From NCBI RefSeq assembly GCF_036127095.1, contig NZ_CP108006.1, forward strand, positions 2,108,001 to 2,172,000: a DNA stretch of 64,000 nucleotides, given 5' to 3'. The translations under genes were made by a program, and so were the position numbers. Shown here piece after piece: positions 1 through 9,418 of the stretch (its first letter is position 1; each line of letters starts with the position of its first letter). The notes below the pieces were generated by a model that worked only from the letters and a program-made list of their open reading frames with translations, did no database searches and had not been told where the DNA came from. This stretch comes from Streptomyces sp. NBC_00335. Its GTDB lineage: Bacteria > Actinomycetota > Actinomycetes > Streptomycetales > Streptomycetaceae.

Positions 1-593
1 CGCAGCGTCATCACCGTCACGCGCACCACGTTGGTGAAGGGATCCGTGTTCTCGTCCCACGCCTTCTCCAGGAGCTGCTCGGCGGACACGACCGTGCCTT
101 CGCTGCGCATGAGGACCTCCAGCACCGCGAACTCCTTCGGCGCCAGCTGCACCTCCTTGCCCTCGCGGAACACCTCGCGCCGGTTCGGGTCGAGCTTGAT
201 GCCGGCGCGCTCCAGGACGGGGGGCAGCGCGACCGTGGTGCGGCGGCCGAGGGCCCGTACCCGGGCGGTCAGCTCGGTGAACGCGAAGGGCTTGGGCAGG
301 TAGTCGTCCGCCCCGATCTCCAGGCCCTCGACCCGGTCGCTCACGTCGCCGGAGGCCGTCAGCATCAGCACGCGGGTGGGCATGCCGAGCTCGACGATCT
401 TCCGGCACACGTCGTCGCCGTGCACGAGCGGGAGGTCCCGGTCGAGCACGACCACGTCGTAGTCGTTCACTCCGACGCGCTCCAGGGCCGCGGCGCCGTC
501 GTACACGACGTCCACGGCCATGGCCTCCCGGCGCAGTCCGGTGGCCACCGCATCGGCGAGCAGCTGCTCGTCCTCGACGACGAGTACGCGCAC
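1..593 (-). CDS. cutR: OmpR-family two-component response regulator, CutR-like (3' end cut off by window)
   Basis: Transcriptional response regulator; the window edge removes the end of its winged-helix DNA-binding domain. The receiver domain fills residues 1-115, with the acidic pocket in VLVVEDEQ, phospho-acceptor D51 in VVVLDRDLP, T79 and the invariant K101 in LPKPFAF. The trans_reg_C domain begins near residue 125 (LDPNRREVFREGKEVQLAPK). The GTG start follows a GGAAGGAAA ribosome site. The N-terminus matches what I remember of Streptomyces CutR, whose partner kinase CutS would lie just left of the window. Family is certain; the CutR name rests on recall and on conserved neighbours. Confidence 0.88.
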   Translation of the reverse strand, partial: MRVLVVEDEQLLADAVATGLRREAMAVDVVYDGAAALERVGVNDYDVVVLDRDLPLVHGDDVCRKIVELGMPTRVLMLTASGDVSDRVEGLEIGADDYLPKPFAFTELTARVRALGRRTTVALPPVLERAGIKLDPNRREVFREGKEVQLAPKEFAVLEVLMRSEGTVVSAEQLLEKAWDENTDPFTNVVRVTVMTL

Positions 594-841
594 GTCGTTT
601 CCTTCCTCAGAGCCCGTCAGGGCAGGGGTGTCATGTGTCGACCATCCTGCCCCTTTCGCCGGTAAACCGGCTGTAAGACGCCGCTCGGGGGTGACGGCCG
701 GGGGCGGAAGTGAGGATTCCCTCGCCTTACGAGGTTTCTGGGGCCAAGGCGGCGGGGAGGACGACTTCACACCCCGAACACCTCCCTGACGGCGCACTGC
801 CACGTGCCGCCGCCGACCCACGAAGAGGGGGCGAACCCACG

Positions 842-1015
842 ATGGACGCATTCACCGCGGGTCTCCTGCAGCGCATCAGGAGCACGCAGTCGGACCTCAG
901 GCAGGCTCGTGAAACGGGCGACGACTTCCTCGTGGAAGTGGAACAGGCGGAGCTGGAAGACCTCCAGCGCATCGCCGCCGATCACGGCGTTCCGGTCACC
1001 GTCTCCGCCTGCTGA
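842..1015 (+). CDS. Small conserved acidic protein, unknown function (57 aa)
   Basis: A 57-residue, soluble, mostly helical and acidic protein with no membrane segment and no metal motif; I do not recognise a domain. The ATG at 842 is preceded by a GAGGGGGCG ribosome site, and an in-frame extension upstream has no better start. It diverges from the response regulator gene, sharing an upstream region of about 250 bp, and is followed by a hairpin terminator. Base composition is ordinary for the region and the reading frame shows coding-like third-position GC, so I take it as real. Similar short proteins next to cutR exist in other Streptomyces as far as I recall; no role can be assigned. Confidence 0.6.
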   Translation: MDAFTAGLLQRIRSTQSDLRQARETGDDFLVEVEQAELEDLQRIAADHGVPVTVSAC

Positions 1016-1043
1016 TCCCAGCCGCCGTACCCACACACCCCGG

Positions 1044-1074
1044 ACCCCGGAGGCCGCCACCCGGCCGCCGGGGT
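1044..1074 (+). terminator. Hairpin after the 57-aa gene
   Basis: Inverted repeat with 13-base arms (ACCCCGGAGGCCG and CGGCCGCCGGGGT, one mismatch), starting 28 bases after the stop and followed by TTCCTTC. It fits a factor-independent-like terminator for the small + strand gene. Confidence 0.55.
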
Positions 1075-1097
1075 TCCTTCATGCCCCGCGGCGTCCC

Positions 1098-1121
1098 GGA
1101 ACCCGCCCCGGGGCGGGTTCC
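1098..1121. terminator. Perfect hairpin between convergent genes
   Basis: Perfect 12-base-pair inverted repeat (GGAACCCGCCCC / GGGGCGGGTTCC) with no loop spacer, five bases from the inositol monophosphatase stop. It probably terminates transcription from both sides. Confidence 0.6.
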
Positions 1122-1126
1122 ACCGC

Positions 1127-1966
1127 TCAGTCGTGCCAGGCCCCTGCTTCCTCCAGCAGCGGCCGCAGCGAGGCGAACACCGCGGGGGTCGCGGCCAGCG
1201 CGAGCTCGCCCGAGGCGGGCTCCCCGGGCCGGCCGCCCGTGACCGCGCCGGCCTCCCGCGCGATCAGCTCTCCGGCCGCCAGGTCCCACGGGTTCAGCCC
1301 GCGCTCCCAGTACCCGTCTAGCCGTCCGGCGGCCACGTCGCACAGGTCGATCGCCGCCGAACCGCCGCGCCGGATGTCCCGGACCAGCGGGATGATCCGC
1401 TGCGCGACATCGGCCTGGTGCGCCCGCCGGCTCTGGACGTACGCGAATCCGGTGCCGATCAGCGCCTGGTCCAGCGGAGCGGCCGGCCGGCAGGCGAGGC
1501 GGACGTCGCCCAGCCAGGCCCCGCCTCCCAGCACCGCGTGGTACGTCTCCCCGCGCATCGGCGCCGCCACGACCCCGGCCACCGTCTCGCCGCGGTACTC
1601 GGCCGCGATGGACACGCCCCAGGTCGGCAGCCCGTAGAGGTAGTTCACCGTGCCGTCGAGCGGGTCGATGACCCACCGCACGCCACTGGTGCCGGCCGAT
1701 TCGGAACCCTCCTCGCCCAGCAGCCCGTCCTCGGGCCGCCGTTCCCCGAGGATCCCGGTGATCAGCTTCTCGGCCGCGATGTCCATCTCGGTCACCACGT
1801 CGATCGGGCTCGTCTTGGTCGAGGCGACCGCCAGATCGGCGGGCCGCCCGTCCCTCAGCAGCGCGCCCGCCCGGCCGGCCGCCTCCAGGGCCACGTCCAG
1901 CAGTTCGGTCTTCAGCTCTTCGGAGATCACGCCGGGCTCCCGTTCATCGAGTTCTGCGGACGTCAC
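1127..1966 (-). CDS. Inositol monophosphatase family protein
   Basis: Mg-dependent phosphatase of the IMPase/FBPase superfamily, acting on inositol-1-phosphate or a related sugar phosphate in the cytoplasm. At 279 residues it has family length. Diagnostic motifs are GEEGSE (metal ligand Glu), WVIDPLDGTVNYLYG (the DPxDGT catalytic loop) and NPWDLAAGELIAREAGA (the C-terminal WD motif). The GTG at 1966 is chosen for its GAAGGG ribosome site; an open frame continues upstream through the ferrochelatase gene but is a shadow. It lies 29 bases downstream of the ferrochelatase gene on the same strand, so the two are likely cotranscribed. Substrate not determined by sequence. Confidence 0.9.
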   Translation of the reverse strand: MTSAELDEREPGVISEELKTELLDVALEAAGRAGALLRDGRPADLAVASTKTSPIDVVTEMDIAAEKLITGILGERRPEDGLLGEEGSESAGTSGVRWVIDPLDGTVNYLYGLPTWGVSIAAEYRGETVAGVVAAPMRGETYHAVLGGGAWLGDVRLACRPAAPLDQALIGTGFAYVQSRRAHQADVAQRIIPLVRDIRRGGSAAIDLCDVAAGRLDGYWERGLNPWDLAAGELIAREAGAVTGGRPGEPASGELALAATPAVFASLRPLLEEAGAWHD

Positions 1967-1995
1967 TGCGCGCCCTTCGCTGCGCACACCGGCGG

Positions 1996-3171
1996 CTACG
2001 CGTAGGGGCTGTCCACGCCCGCGGCCGCCGGCCGGGGCCCGCGCGCCGGGCAGCAGCCCACCGCGCACAGGTCGTGGCTCGCGCCGAGCAGCCCGAGCGC
2101 GCAACGCTCCACGGCCTCGCCGCGTTCCGCCGCGGCCCGCTCCAGCACGAGGTCCCGTACCGCCTCCGCGAACCGGGGGTCGGCGCCGACCGTGGCCGAG
2201 CGGGCGATGGGCAGCCCCAGCTCGGCGGCCTTCGCCGTCGCCTCCGTGTCGAGGTCGTACAGCACCTCCATGTGGTCCGAGACGAAGCCGATGGGCACCA
2301 TGACCACCGCCGGGGCGCCCGCCGTGTGCAGGGCCTCCAGGTGGTCGCAGATGTCCGGCTCCAGCCACGGGATGTGCGGGGCGCCGCTGCGCGACTGGTA
2401 GACGAGCTCCCAGGGCAGCTCGGTGCCGGTCTCGGCGCGGACCGCGTCGGCGATCAGCTTCGCGACGTCCAGGTGCTGCTTGACGTACGCGCCGCCCTCG
2501 CCGTCCGCGGAGTGGTCCTCCACCGGGCCGGAGGCGTCCGCGGCCGCGGTCGGGATGGAATGCGTGGTGAAGGCCAGGTGCGCCCCGGCGCGGACCTCCC
2601 CGGGCAGCGCGGCCAGCGAGGCCAGCACCCCGTCGATCATGGGCTGCACGAAGCCGGGGTGGTTGAAGTAGTGCCGCAGCTTGTCGACCTTCGGCAGGTC
2701 CGCCTCGGCCACGCCCTCCTCCACGAGCAGGGCCAGCGCGTCCGCGAGGTTCTCGCGGTACTGCCGGCAGCCCGAGTACGAGGCGTACGCGCTGGTGGCG
2801 AGCACCGCGATGCGGCGGCGCCCGTCGGCGGCCATCTCGCGCATCACGTCGTTCAGGTACGGGGCCCAGTTGCGGTTGCCCCAGTAGACCGGCAGGTCCA
2901 GCCCGTGCCCGGCGAAGTCCTTGCGCAGGGCGTCCAGCAGCTCGCGGTTCTGCCCGTTGATCGGGCTGACCCCGCCGAAGCCGAAGTAGTGCTGCCCGAC
3001 CTCCTTGAGCCGCTCGCGCGGGATGCCCCGGCCACGCGTGACGTTCTCCAGGAACGGCACGACGTCGTCGGGCCCCTCGGGGCCGCCGAAGGACAGCAGC
3101 AGGAGGGCGTCGTAGGGGGCGGCGGGGCTTTCGGCCGAGCCGGGAGCGGAGGCGCGGAGCTGGTCAGACAT
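1996..3171 (-). CDS. hemH: Ferrochelatase (coproporphyrin III type in actinobacteria)
   Basis: Inserts Fe2+ into the porphyrin ring. In actinobacteria this family (also called CpfC) works on coproporphyrin III in the coproporphyrin-dependent heme pathway; this is family knowledge. The 391-residue protein shows [15 protein letters not shown] at the N-terminus, the metal-binding/catalytic His in AFTTHSIP, the ELVYQSRSG and PWLEPDI motifs, and a C-terminal Cys cluster ([11 protein letters not shown]) compatible with the [2Fe-2S] ligands of actinobacterial enzymes. The ATG at 3171 places the first conserved strand at about residue 20. Transcribed toward inositol monophosphatase and divergent from the MFS gene. 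Confidence 0.93.
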   Translation of the reverse strand: MSDQLRASAPGSAESPAAPYDALLLLSFGGPEGPDDVVPFLENVTRGRGIPRERLKEVGQHYFGFGGVSPINGQNRELLDALRKDFAGHGLDLPVYWGNRNWAPYLNDVMREMAADGRRRIAVLATSAYASYSGCRQYRENLADALALLVEEGVAEADLPKVDKLRHYFNHPGFVQPMIDGVLASLAALPGEVRAGAHLAFTTHSIPTAAADASGPVEDHSADGEGGAYVKQHLDVAKLIADAVRAETGTELPWELVYQSRSGAPHIPWLEPDICDHLEALHTAGAPAVVMVPIGFVSDHMEVLYDLDTEATAKAAELGLPIARSATVGADPRFAEAVRDLVLERAAAERGEAVERCALGLLGASHDLCAVGCCPARGPRPAAAGVDSPYA

Positions 3172-3316
3172 GCTTCGAATCCTGCCACCCGCCGCCGCCC
3201 GGCGGAAAACAGGCCCGCCCTGCGGGACCGCTCCACCGCGGGCCGGGACCCCCTTCCGGCCCCCCCCGGCTTCATCAGGCGGGCGGCCCGTACGCGGCCG
3301 TAACCTGTATGGGCCA

Positions 3317-4603
3317 ATGACGTCCCTTACGGAGGGCACCTTGCCCAGTCCCTACCGCGCGATCTTCGCCGCTCCCGGGAGCCGGGGCTTCAGCGCGGCC
3401 GGCCTCATCGGCCGGCTGCCGCTCTCCATGGTCGGCATCGGCATCCTGACGATGATCTCCGAGCTCACCGGCCGCTACTCGCTGGCCGGCGCCCTCACCG
3501 CCACCCTCGCGCTCTCCGCCGCCGCGATCGGCCCGCAGGTCTCCCGCCTGGTCGACCAGTACGGCCAGCGCCGCGTCCTGCGGCCGGCGACCCTGCTCGC
3601 GCTCCTGGCCATCTCCGGGCTGCTGCTGTGCGCGGCCAACAACACGCCCGACTGGACCCTGTTCGTCTTCGCGGCGCTCGCCGGCTGCGTACCCAGCGTG
3701 GGCTCGATGATCCGCGCCCGGTGGACGGCCATCTACCGGGATTCGCCGCGCGAACTGCACACGGCGTACTCCCTGGAGTCCGTCCTGGACGAGGTCTGCT
3801 TCATCTTCGGGCCGATCCTGGCCATCGGGCTCTCCACCACCTGGTTCCCGGAAGCGGGCCCGCTGGTCGCCGGGGTCTGCCTGCTGGTGGGGGTGTGGTG
3901 GCTGACCGCGCAGCGCGCCACCGAGCCCGCCCCGCACCCGCGCGGCGGGGACGCCGACCGGACCTCGGCGCTGCGCTCCCCCGGACTCCAGGTGCTGATG
4001 GCCACCTTCGTGGCCACCGGCGCCATCTTCGGCTCCATCGACGTGGTCACCCTGGCCTTTGCCGAGGAGCAGGGACACAAGGCGTGGGCCAGCTTCATCC
4101 TCGCCATCTGGGCGGTCGGCTCCTGCCTCGCGGGCATCGTCTTCGGCCTGCTGCACCTCAAGGGCAAGCCGGAACGCAGGTGGGTGCTGGGCATCTGTGC
4201 GATGGCCGTGAGTATGATCCCCCTCCTACTGGCCGGGAACCTTCCGTTTCTGGCCGTGGCGCTCTTCGTCTCGGGCCTCGCCATCGCTCCCACGATGATC
4301 ACCACGATGGCCCTGATCGAGGCGCACGTACCACGCGCGAAGCTGACCGAGGGCATGACCTGGATCAGCACCGGCCTCGCGGTCGGGGTCGCGCTCGGCT
4401 CCTCCGTGGCCGGCTGGGTCATCGACGCCGCCGGCGCGAAGACCGGGTACGTCGTCTCCATCTCGGCGGGGACCGCCGCGGCGGCGGTTGCGTTCGCGGG
4501 TTACCGCCGGCTGACGAGGTCGGCGCAAGGGGAGGAGCCTTCCAACGATGGCGACGACGGGGACAGCAGGCAGCAGCGGGACACGGACCGCCGCGTGGCA
4601 TAA
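3317..4603 (+). CDS. MFS transporter (12 TM)
   Basis: Integral membrane protein of the major facilitator superfamily, about 12 TM helices, with a cytoplasmic loop near residue 215 and a charged hydrophilic tail after residue 405. Substrate unknown. Motif-A-like residues occur in [15 protein letters not shown] between TM2 and TM3. Start is uncertain: ATG 3317 has no clear ribosome site, whereas TTG 3341, eight codons downstream, is preceded by GGAGGG at good spacing; the N-terminus [15 protein letters not shown] resembles family members I recall, so I keep the ATG. The end overlaps the start of the FAD oxidase gene by 56 bases, so the two are probably one transcription unit. Confidence 0.85.
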   Translation: MTSLTEGTLPSPYRAIFAAPGSRGFSAAGLIGRLPLSMVGIGILTMISELTGRYSLAGALTATLALSAAAIGPQVSRLVDQYGQRRVLRPATLLALLAISGLLLCAANNTPDWTLFVFAALAGCVPSVGSMIRARWTAIYRDSPRELHTAYSLESVLDEVCFIFGPILAIGLSTTWFPEAGPLVAGVCLLVGVWWLTAQRATEPAPHPRGGDADRTSALRSPGLQVLMATFVATGAIFGSIDVVTLAFAEEQGHKAWASFILAIWAVGSCLAGIVFGLLHLKGKPERRWVLGICAMAVSMIPLLLAGNLPFLAVALFVSGLAIAPTMITTMALIEAHVPRAKLTEGMTWISTGLAVGVALGSSVAGWVIDAAGAKTGYVVSISAGTAAAAVAFAGYRRLTRSAQGEEPSNDGDDGDSRQQRDTDRRVA

Positions 4604-5882
4604 CTGGGCGGGCAACGTCAGCGCCACGCCCGCGCGCGTGGTCACCCCGGCATCGGTCGGGGAGCTTCAGGAGGCGGTCCGCCGGGCCGCCGGGGACGGG
4701 CTGAAGGTGAAGGCGGTCGGCACCGGCCACTCCTTCACCGCGGCCGCCGCGACCGACGGCGTACTGATCCGCCCGCAGGCGCTGGCCGGGATCCAGGCGA
4801 TCGACCGGAGCGCCGGCACCGTCACCGTGGCGGCGGGCACGGTCCTCAAGGACCTCAACCTGGCCCTCGCCAAGGAGGGCCTGTCGCTCACCAACATGGG
4901 CGACATCATGGAGCAGACGGTCTCGGGCGCCACCAGCACCGGCACCCACGGAACCGGCCGCGACTCGGCCTCCATCGCCGCCCAGATACGCGGCCTGGAG
5001 CTGGTCACGGCGGACGGAGCTCTGCTGACGTGCTCCGAGAAGGAGAACCCCGAGGTCTTCGCGGCGGCGCGCCTCGGCATGGGCGCGCTCGGCGTGGTCA
5101 CCTCGCTCACCTTCGCCGTGGAGCCGCTCTTCTTCCTGACCGCCCGTGAGGAGCCGATGACCTTCGACCGGGTCACGGCGGAGTTCGACCAGCACCACGC
5201 GGAGAACGAGCACTTCGAGTTCTACTGGTTCCCGCACACCGGCAACTGCAACACCAAGCGCAACAACCGCAGCCAGGGCCCGGCCGCCCCGCCCGGAGCG
5301 GTCTCCGCCTGGGTCGAGGACGAGCTGCTGTCCAACGGCCTCTTCCAGGCCGTCAACTCCTTCGGCCGCGCCGTCCCGGCGGCCATCCCCTCCATCGCCC
5401 GGATCGCGAGCCGCGCCCTGTCGGCGCGCACCTACACGGACATCCCGTACAAGGTGTTCACCAGCCCGCGCCGGGTGCGGTTCGTGGAGATGGAGTACGC
5501 CCTTCCGCGCGAGCGCGTCGTCGAGGCGCTGCGGGAGCTGAAGGCCATGGTGGACCGCTCCGGCCTGCGGATCAGCTTCCCGGTGGAGGTGCGGACGGCT
5601 CCGGCGGACGACATCACCCTATCGACCGCCTCGGACCGCGAGAGCGCGTACATCGCGGTGCACATGTACAAGGGCACCCCGTACCAGGCGTACTTCACGG
5701 CCGCCGAGCGGATCTTCACCGAGTACGGCGGGCGTCCGCACTGGGGCAAGGTCCACACGCGGGACGCGGAGTACTTCGCCGGGGTGTACCCGCGCTTCGG
5801 GGAGTTCACCGCGCTCCGGGACCGGCTGGACCCGAACCGGGTCTTCGGCAACGACTACCTGCGGCGGGTTCTCGGGGACTGA
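4548..5882 (+). CDS. FAD-linked D-arabinono-1,4-lactone oxidase family protein
   Basis: Flavoprotein oxidase of the vanillyl-alcohol-oxidase superfamily, 444 residues. The FAD-binding domain spans about residues 20-190 (VKAVGTGHSFTAAAATDGVL, then GATSTGTHGTG) and the ALO C-terminal domain about 190-444. HWGKVH near residue 398 is the conserved C-terminal signature of alditol and aldonolactone oxidases. There is no signal peptide, so it is cytoplasmic. ATG 4548 follows a GGAGGAG site inside the end of the MFS gene, suggesting translational coupling; the pair may import and oxidise a sugar-derived compound, but the substrate is not shown. Confidence 0.88.
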   Translation: MATTGTAGSSGTRTAAWHNWAGNVSATPARVVTPASVGELQEAVRRAAGDGLKVKAVGTGHSFTAAAATDGVLIRPQALAGIQAIDRSAGTVTVAAGTVLKDLNLALAKEGLSLTNMGDIMEQTVSGATSTGTHGTGRDSASIAAQIRGLELVTADGALLTCSEKENPEVFAAARLGMGALGVVTSLTFAVEPLFFLTAREEPMTFDRVTAEFDQHHAENEHFEFYWFPHTGNCNTKRNNRSQGPAAPPGAVSAWVEDELLSNGLFQAVNSFGRAVPAAIPSIARIASRALSARTYTDIPYKVFTSPRRVRFVEMEYALPRERVVEALRELKAMVDRSGLRISFPVEVRTAPADDITLSTASDRESAYIAVHMYKGTPYQAYFTAAERIFTEYGGRPHWGKVHTRDAEYFAGVYPRFGEFTALRDRLDPNRVFGNDYLRRVLGD

Positions 5883-5891
5883 GCCCCGGGC

Positions 5892-6791
5892 TCAGGGAGT
5901 CGGCGCGGAGGCGGCGCCGGTGCCGCTCGTACCGGCGCCGCCCGGCGTCGCCCGGCCGCTGCTCGGCGTCGGGGACTTCGAGGGCGTGGTGCTCGGCGAG
6001 GGATCGGGCTTCGGCGGGGTCGGGCTGGGGCTGGACGACGGGTCCGCGGACGGCGAGGTGTCCGGGTCCGGCTTCGGCTTCGGGCTCTGGCCGCCGTTCG
6101 AGTGCGAAGGGGTCGGGGAGCTCCCGGTGTCCGGGGTCTTCCCGCCCTTCTCCCCCGTGCCGGTGCCGGTGCCCGTGCCCTGCTGCTCCTTGGACGTGTC
6201 CGGCTTGTAGTCGCGGGCCTTACCGACACCGCCGGTGAAGATCGTGCCGCCGCCGGCGCTGACCGCGGTGCCGGCCACCGCCTCGTAGGTCCCCAGACCG
6301 CCGAGCGCGATGGCGAAGGCCGCGCCGGAGGCCACCGCCGTACGCTTCCAGCCCCGCATCCTGGTCCCGTGGACCGTGCCCTCGGAGAACTCCTCGTCGG
6401 TCGGCGGCCCGCCGGCCGGGACGGTGCCCAGCATCATCGTCCCGTCCGGCGCCCGCCCCGCGGGAGCGGACCCGGGCCCGTCCACCGGGACCTGACGGGC
6501 CTTCGGCCGGGCCGTCTCGCGCAACTGGTCGCCGGTGCGGCGGAAGAAGTGCTGGATGACGGGTCCGCCCGCGGTGGCCACCACGCTCACGATGCCGGCG
6601 CCGATGATGGTCCCGTAGAGGCCCATCCCCGAGGCGAGCACGGCCGCCGCGACCGTGGCGAGGGAGGAACCCGCGACCTGAGCCACGCTCAGATCGAGTT
6701 TCTTCTTCTCCTTCTCCTGCTCCGGTTCGACGCCCAGCACCGTCTTCTGACCCATCGCCATCCCCTGCGTGTCCTGCCCCTCGCGCTCCAA
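5892..6791 (-). CDS. Membrane protein with Ser/Pro-rich tail, unknown function
   Basis: No family recognised. About residues 30-85 hold an Ala/Gly-rich hydrophobic hairpin (SLATVAAAVLASGMGLYGT and IVSVVATAGGPVI), a basic linker follows, a second hydrophobic segment lies at about 155-180, and the last 100 residues are a low-complexity Thr/Gly then Ser/Pro/Asp tail typical of extracytoplasmic spacers. The TTG at 6791 has GGGAGAAGG upstream; ATG codons at residues 11 and 13 are alternatives. It converges with the FAD oxidase gene with only 9 bases between, so no separate terminator fits. Two adjacent inverted repeats sit just before the start. Confidence 0.65.
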   Translation of the reverse strand: MEREGQDTQGMAMGQKTVLGVEPEQEKEKKKLDLSVAQVAGSSLATVAAAVLASGMGLYGTIIGAGIVSVVATAGGPVIQHFFRRTGDQLRETARPKARQVPVDGPGSAPAGRAPDGTMMLGTVPAGGPPTDEEFSEGTVHGTRMRGWKRTAVASGAAFAIALGGLGTYEAVAGTAVSAGGGTIFTGGVGKARDYKPDTSKEQQGTGTGTGTGEKGGKTPDTGSSPTPSHSNGGQSPKPKPDPDTSPSADPSSSPSPTPPKPDPSPSTTPSKSPTPSSGRATPGGAGTSGTGAASAPTP

Positions 6792-6806
6792 CGCCTTCTC
6801 CCGTTA

Positions 6807-6839
6807 CTGACACGTCAGCGAAACGGATAGTTCCGTTTC
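6807..6839 (-). promoter_or_regulatory. Two adjacent inverted repeats upstream of the 5892-6791 gene
   Basis: CTGAC-AC-GTCAG (6807-6818) and the perfect 8-base dyad GAAACGGA-TAGT-TCCGTTTC (6820-6839) lie one base apart, 16-48 bases before the TTG start of the membrane-protein gene. The arrangement fits an operator or a 5'-UTR hairpin; no binding protein can be named. Confidence 0.45.
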
Positions 6840-7292
6840 CGGAGATTCTGTGAAGCAAGACACCCGAAAACGGGCGCACGTCCAGGTCCGGCCGGATGTG
6901 GACCCGATTCAGGGCAGCCCAACTCCCGCCGTCCGAGACAAGTTCGGCGGCGCGGCGGTCCACCCAGGTGGCCCGAATGGAGTACTGTGGCGAGCCCTGG
7001 GGCCGTCCTTCCTTTCGGATGTCCGGACTCGGGAGAGGGGGCCGGCTGATGGAAAACGGCACTCGAGACCGGCGATGCCGCGGTTTTGCACGGGATCCTG
7101 CTGCGCACAGTAATCGTTCGGTCACTGTGCGTACCCAACAGGTAACCGTGCCATAACAGCGATCAAGGGCGCATGCCCGACACGCCGGTTTAACTCGGCA
7201 AGGTAGTGGCAGGCTGCACCCGGGCAGGCCACACTCGACTAGCGGAAGCAGCGACGCACGTGACGTCGGCAGGCACCACCCGGGAGGTCCCC
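6840..7292. other. Intergenic region upstream of sepH
   Basis: About 450 bases with no convincing gene; the short open frames across it lack ribosome sites and coding bias. GC is lower than in neighbouring genes. A weak sigma-70-like pair, TTGCAC (7086-7091) and AGTAAT (7109-7114) with 17-base spacing, could drive sepH from a long 5' leader. Nothing else recognisable. Confidence 0.4.
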
Positions 7293-8309
7293 ATGCCCGA
7301 ACTGCGTGTCGTGGCCGTCTCAAATGACGGCACACGACTGGTGCTCAAGGCTGCGGACAGCACGGAGTACACGCTTCCGATCGACGAGCGTCTCCGGGCT
7401 GCCGTGCGCAACGACCGTGCGCGCCTGAACCAGATCGAGATCGAGGTGGAGAGCCACCTCCGCCCCCGCGACATCCAGGCCCGCATACGAGCCGGTGCCT
7501 CCGCGGAGGAGGTCGCCCAGATGGCCGGCATCCCCGTCGACCGGGTACGCCGCTTCGAGGGCCCCGTGCTCGCGGAGCGCGCGTTCATGGCGGAGCGGGC
7601 CCGCAAGACCCCCGTGCGCCGGCCCGGCGAGAACACCGGACCCCAGCTCGGCGAGGCCGTGCAGGAACGCCTCACGCTGCGCGGTGCCGAGAAGGAATCC
7701 GTCCAGTGGGACTCCTGGCGCCGCGACGACGGCACCTGGGAGGTCCTGCTGGTCTACCGGGTCGCGGGCGAACCGCACTCGGCGAGCTGGACGTACGACC
7801 CGCCGCGCCGGCTGGTCGTGGCCGTGGACGACGAGGCCCGCTCGCTGATCGGCGAGTCGGACGACCTGCCGGCGACCCCGGAGCCGAGCTTCCCGTTCGT
7901 GCCGAGGATCGCGCGGCTGCCTCGCGACCGGCCGCTGGACCGGGCGCTCGACCGCCAGATGGAACGACCCACAGCGCCCGCTCCCCCGCCGGAGCCGGAG
8001 GCCGAGGAGGAGCGCGACACGCTGACGGCCCTGCTGGAGGCGGTCCCGAGCTTCCGCGGCGACATGGTGGTTCCGGAGCCGGTGACGGAACCTGAGGTGG
8101 AGGAGCCGCCCGCCGCTTCGGCCTCGGCCGGTGCGGGTTCCGCATACGCGGACGTCCTGATGCCGCGCACCGTGGCGGGACACCGGGACCGGCTGACGGG
8201 CACGACCGACCGGCAGGCGGAGGCCGACGGGGTCCGTCCGGGCCGCCGCGCGGCGGTGCCGAGCTGGGACGAGATCGTCTTCGGCACCCGCCGCAAGAAG
8301 CAGGAGTAG
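7293..8309 (+). CDS. sepH: Septation protein SepH
   Basis: Actinobacterial cell-division protein that, in Streptomyces venezuelae, binds FtsZ and promotes its assembly at sporulation septa (established for the family). The N-terminal DUF3071 region covers residues 1-165 and includes a helix-turn-helix-like segment (GASAEEVAQMAGIPVDRVRR) near 68-87. Residues about 195-338 are disordered, Pro/Glu-rich, and end in the conserved SWDEIVFGTRRKKQE tail. ATG 7293 has a GGGAGGT ribosome site; the longer frame upstream is not needed. Monocistronic, with a long upstream region and a strong terminator. Length of 338 is usual. Confidence 0.93.
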   Translation: MPELRVVAVSNDGTRLVLKAADSTEYTLPIDERLRAAVRNDRARLNQIEIEVESHLRPRDIQARIRAGASAEEVAQMAGIPVDRVRRFEGPVLAERAFMAERARKTPVRRPGENTGPQLGEAVQERLTLRGAEKESVQWDSWRRDDGTWEVLLVYRVAGEPHSASWTYDPPRRLVVAVDDEARSLIGESDDLPATPEPSFPFVPRIARLPRDRPLDRALDRQMERPTAPAPPPEPEAEEERDTLTALLEAVPSFRGDMVVPEPVTEPEVEEPPAASASAGAGSAYADVLMPRTVAGHRDRLTGTTDRQAEADGVRPGRRAAVPSWDEIVFGTRRKKQE

Positions 8310-8315
8310 TACGGG

Positions 8316-8351
8316 CCCGGGCACCGGCGGCGCAGGCCGCCGGTGCCCGGG
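8316..8351. terminator. Strong bidirectional hairpin between sepH and sulfurtransferase genes
   Basis: Perfect 16-base-pair stem (CCCGGGCACCGGCGGC / GCCGCCGGTGCCCGGG) with a 4-base loop, lying 6 bases after the sepH stop and 12 bases from the stop of the convergent gene. It serves both. Confidence 0.8.
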
Positions 8352-8363
8352 GCCGAGCACCGC

Positions 8364-9233
8364 CTAGCCCGGCAGTTCGCCGACCGCCACCTCGCGCGAC
8401 GGGTCCGCGGACCACTCCGACCAGCTGCCCGCGTACAGCGCCGCCGGGATGCCCGCCGCCGCGAGCGCCAGGACCTCGTGGGCCCCCGAGACGCCCGAGC
8501 CGCAGTAGACCCCGACCGGGGTGCCGGTGTCGGCGTGCACGCCCAGGCCCTCGAAGCGGGCCCGCAGGGCTTCGCGGCCCAGGAGCAGGCCGTCGGGTCC
8601 CGCGTTCTCCGTGGTCGGCGCCGAGACCGCCCCGGGGATGTGGCCCCCGACCGGGTCGATCGGTTCGACCTCGCCCCGGTACCGCTCGCCCGCCCGTGCG
8701 TCCAGCAGCACACCCGTCCGGGCCAGCGCCGCCGCCCCGTCGGCGTCCAGGAGTCCGATGGCACCGGGATTTGGCTTGAAATCACCCTCGCTCACAGGAG
8801 TGACCTCGGCCGACAGCGGACCGTCACCGGCCTTCCACGCGGCCAGTCCCCCGTCCAGGACCCGCACGCGCGGGTGACCCGTCCAGCGCAACAGCCACCA
8901 CGCGCGCGCCGCCGCCCAGCCCTGGCCGCCGTCGTACACGACCACCGGCGCGTCCAGCGAGACCCCGGCCCGCCGCATCACCGCCCCGAACTCCTCGGGA
9001 TCCGGCAGCGGGTGCCGGCCGCCGGAGCCCGCCGGGCCTGCGAGTTCCGCGTCGAGGTCGACGTAGACGGCGTTCGGGAGGTGTCCGGCCTCGTACTCGG
9101 GCCTCAGGTTCGGGCCGCCGAGCTGCCAGCGGACGTCCAGGAGCACCGGCGGCAGCGGGCCGGCCAGCTCCTCTTTCAGGTCGGCGGCGGAGACGAGCGG
9201 GGAGCGGGGCGGGTTCGCAGTCATGCGGGCCAT
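8364..9233 (-). CDS. Sulfurtransferase with two rhodanese domains
   Basis: Thiosulfate or 3-mercaptopyruvate sulfurtransferase. Domain 1 (about 15-135) is the inactive rhodanese copy with LLDVRWQLGG; domain 2 (about 165-285) carries the active-site loop CGSGVSGAHE near residue 244, with the Cys that receives the sulfane sulfur. CGSGVSG is closer to mercaptopyruvate-type loops than to the basic loops of classical rhodanese, but the substrate call is inference. ATG 9233 is chosen for GGGGAG four bases upstream; ATG 9224 is an alternative. Likely cytoplasmic and monocistronic. Confidence 0.88.
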   Translation of the reverse strand: MARMTANPPRSPLVSAADLKEELAGPLPPVLLDVRWQLGGPNLRPEYEAGHLPNAVYVDLDAELAGPAGSGGRHPLPDPEEFGAVMRRAGVSLDAPVVVYDGGQGWAAARAWWLLRWTGHPRVRVLDGGLAAWKAGDGPLSAEVTPVSEGDFKPNPGAIGLLDADGAAALARTGVLLDARAGERYRGEVEPIDPVGGHIPGAVSAPTTENAGPDGLLLGREALRARFEGLGVHADTGTPVGVYCGSGVSGAHEVLALAAAGIPAALYAGSWSEWSADPSREVAVGELPG

Positions 9234-9418
9234 TTTGCTCCCCGCCACCCACCCCGCGTAACAAGCTGTGCGTCAACGTGCCGGGACGGGCCGCACTGAT
9301 CCGGACATCTCTCCCGGCTCCCGGAAAACCCGGCCGGTCGGGGCGCGCCGGGCCCCCTGGAGTGGAAGCATCAGCTCCGGGAAGGGTCACGAGCGTGACG
9401 ACGGAGGAGACGGCTGAC

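Noticed and set aside
6850..7156. Small genes in the region upstream of sepH
   Set aside because: Several overlapping short frames, none with a ribosome site or coding bias.
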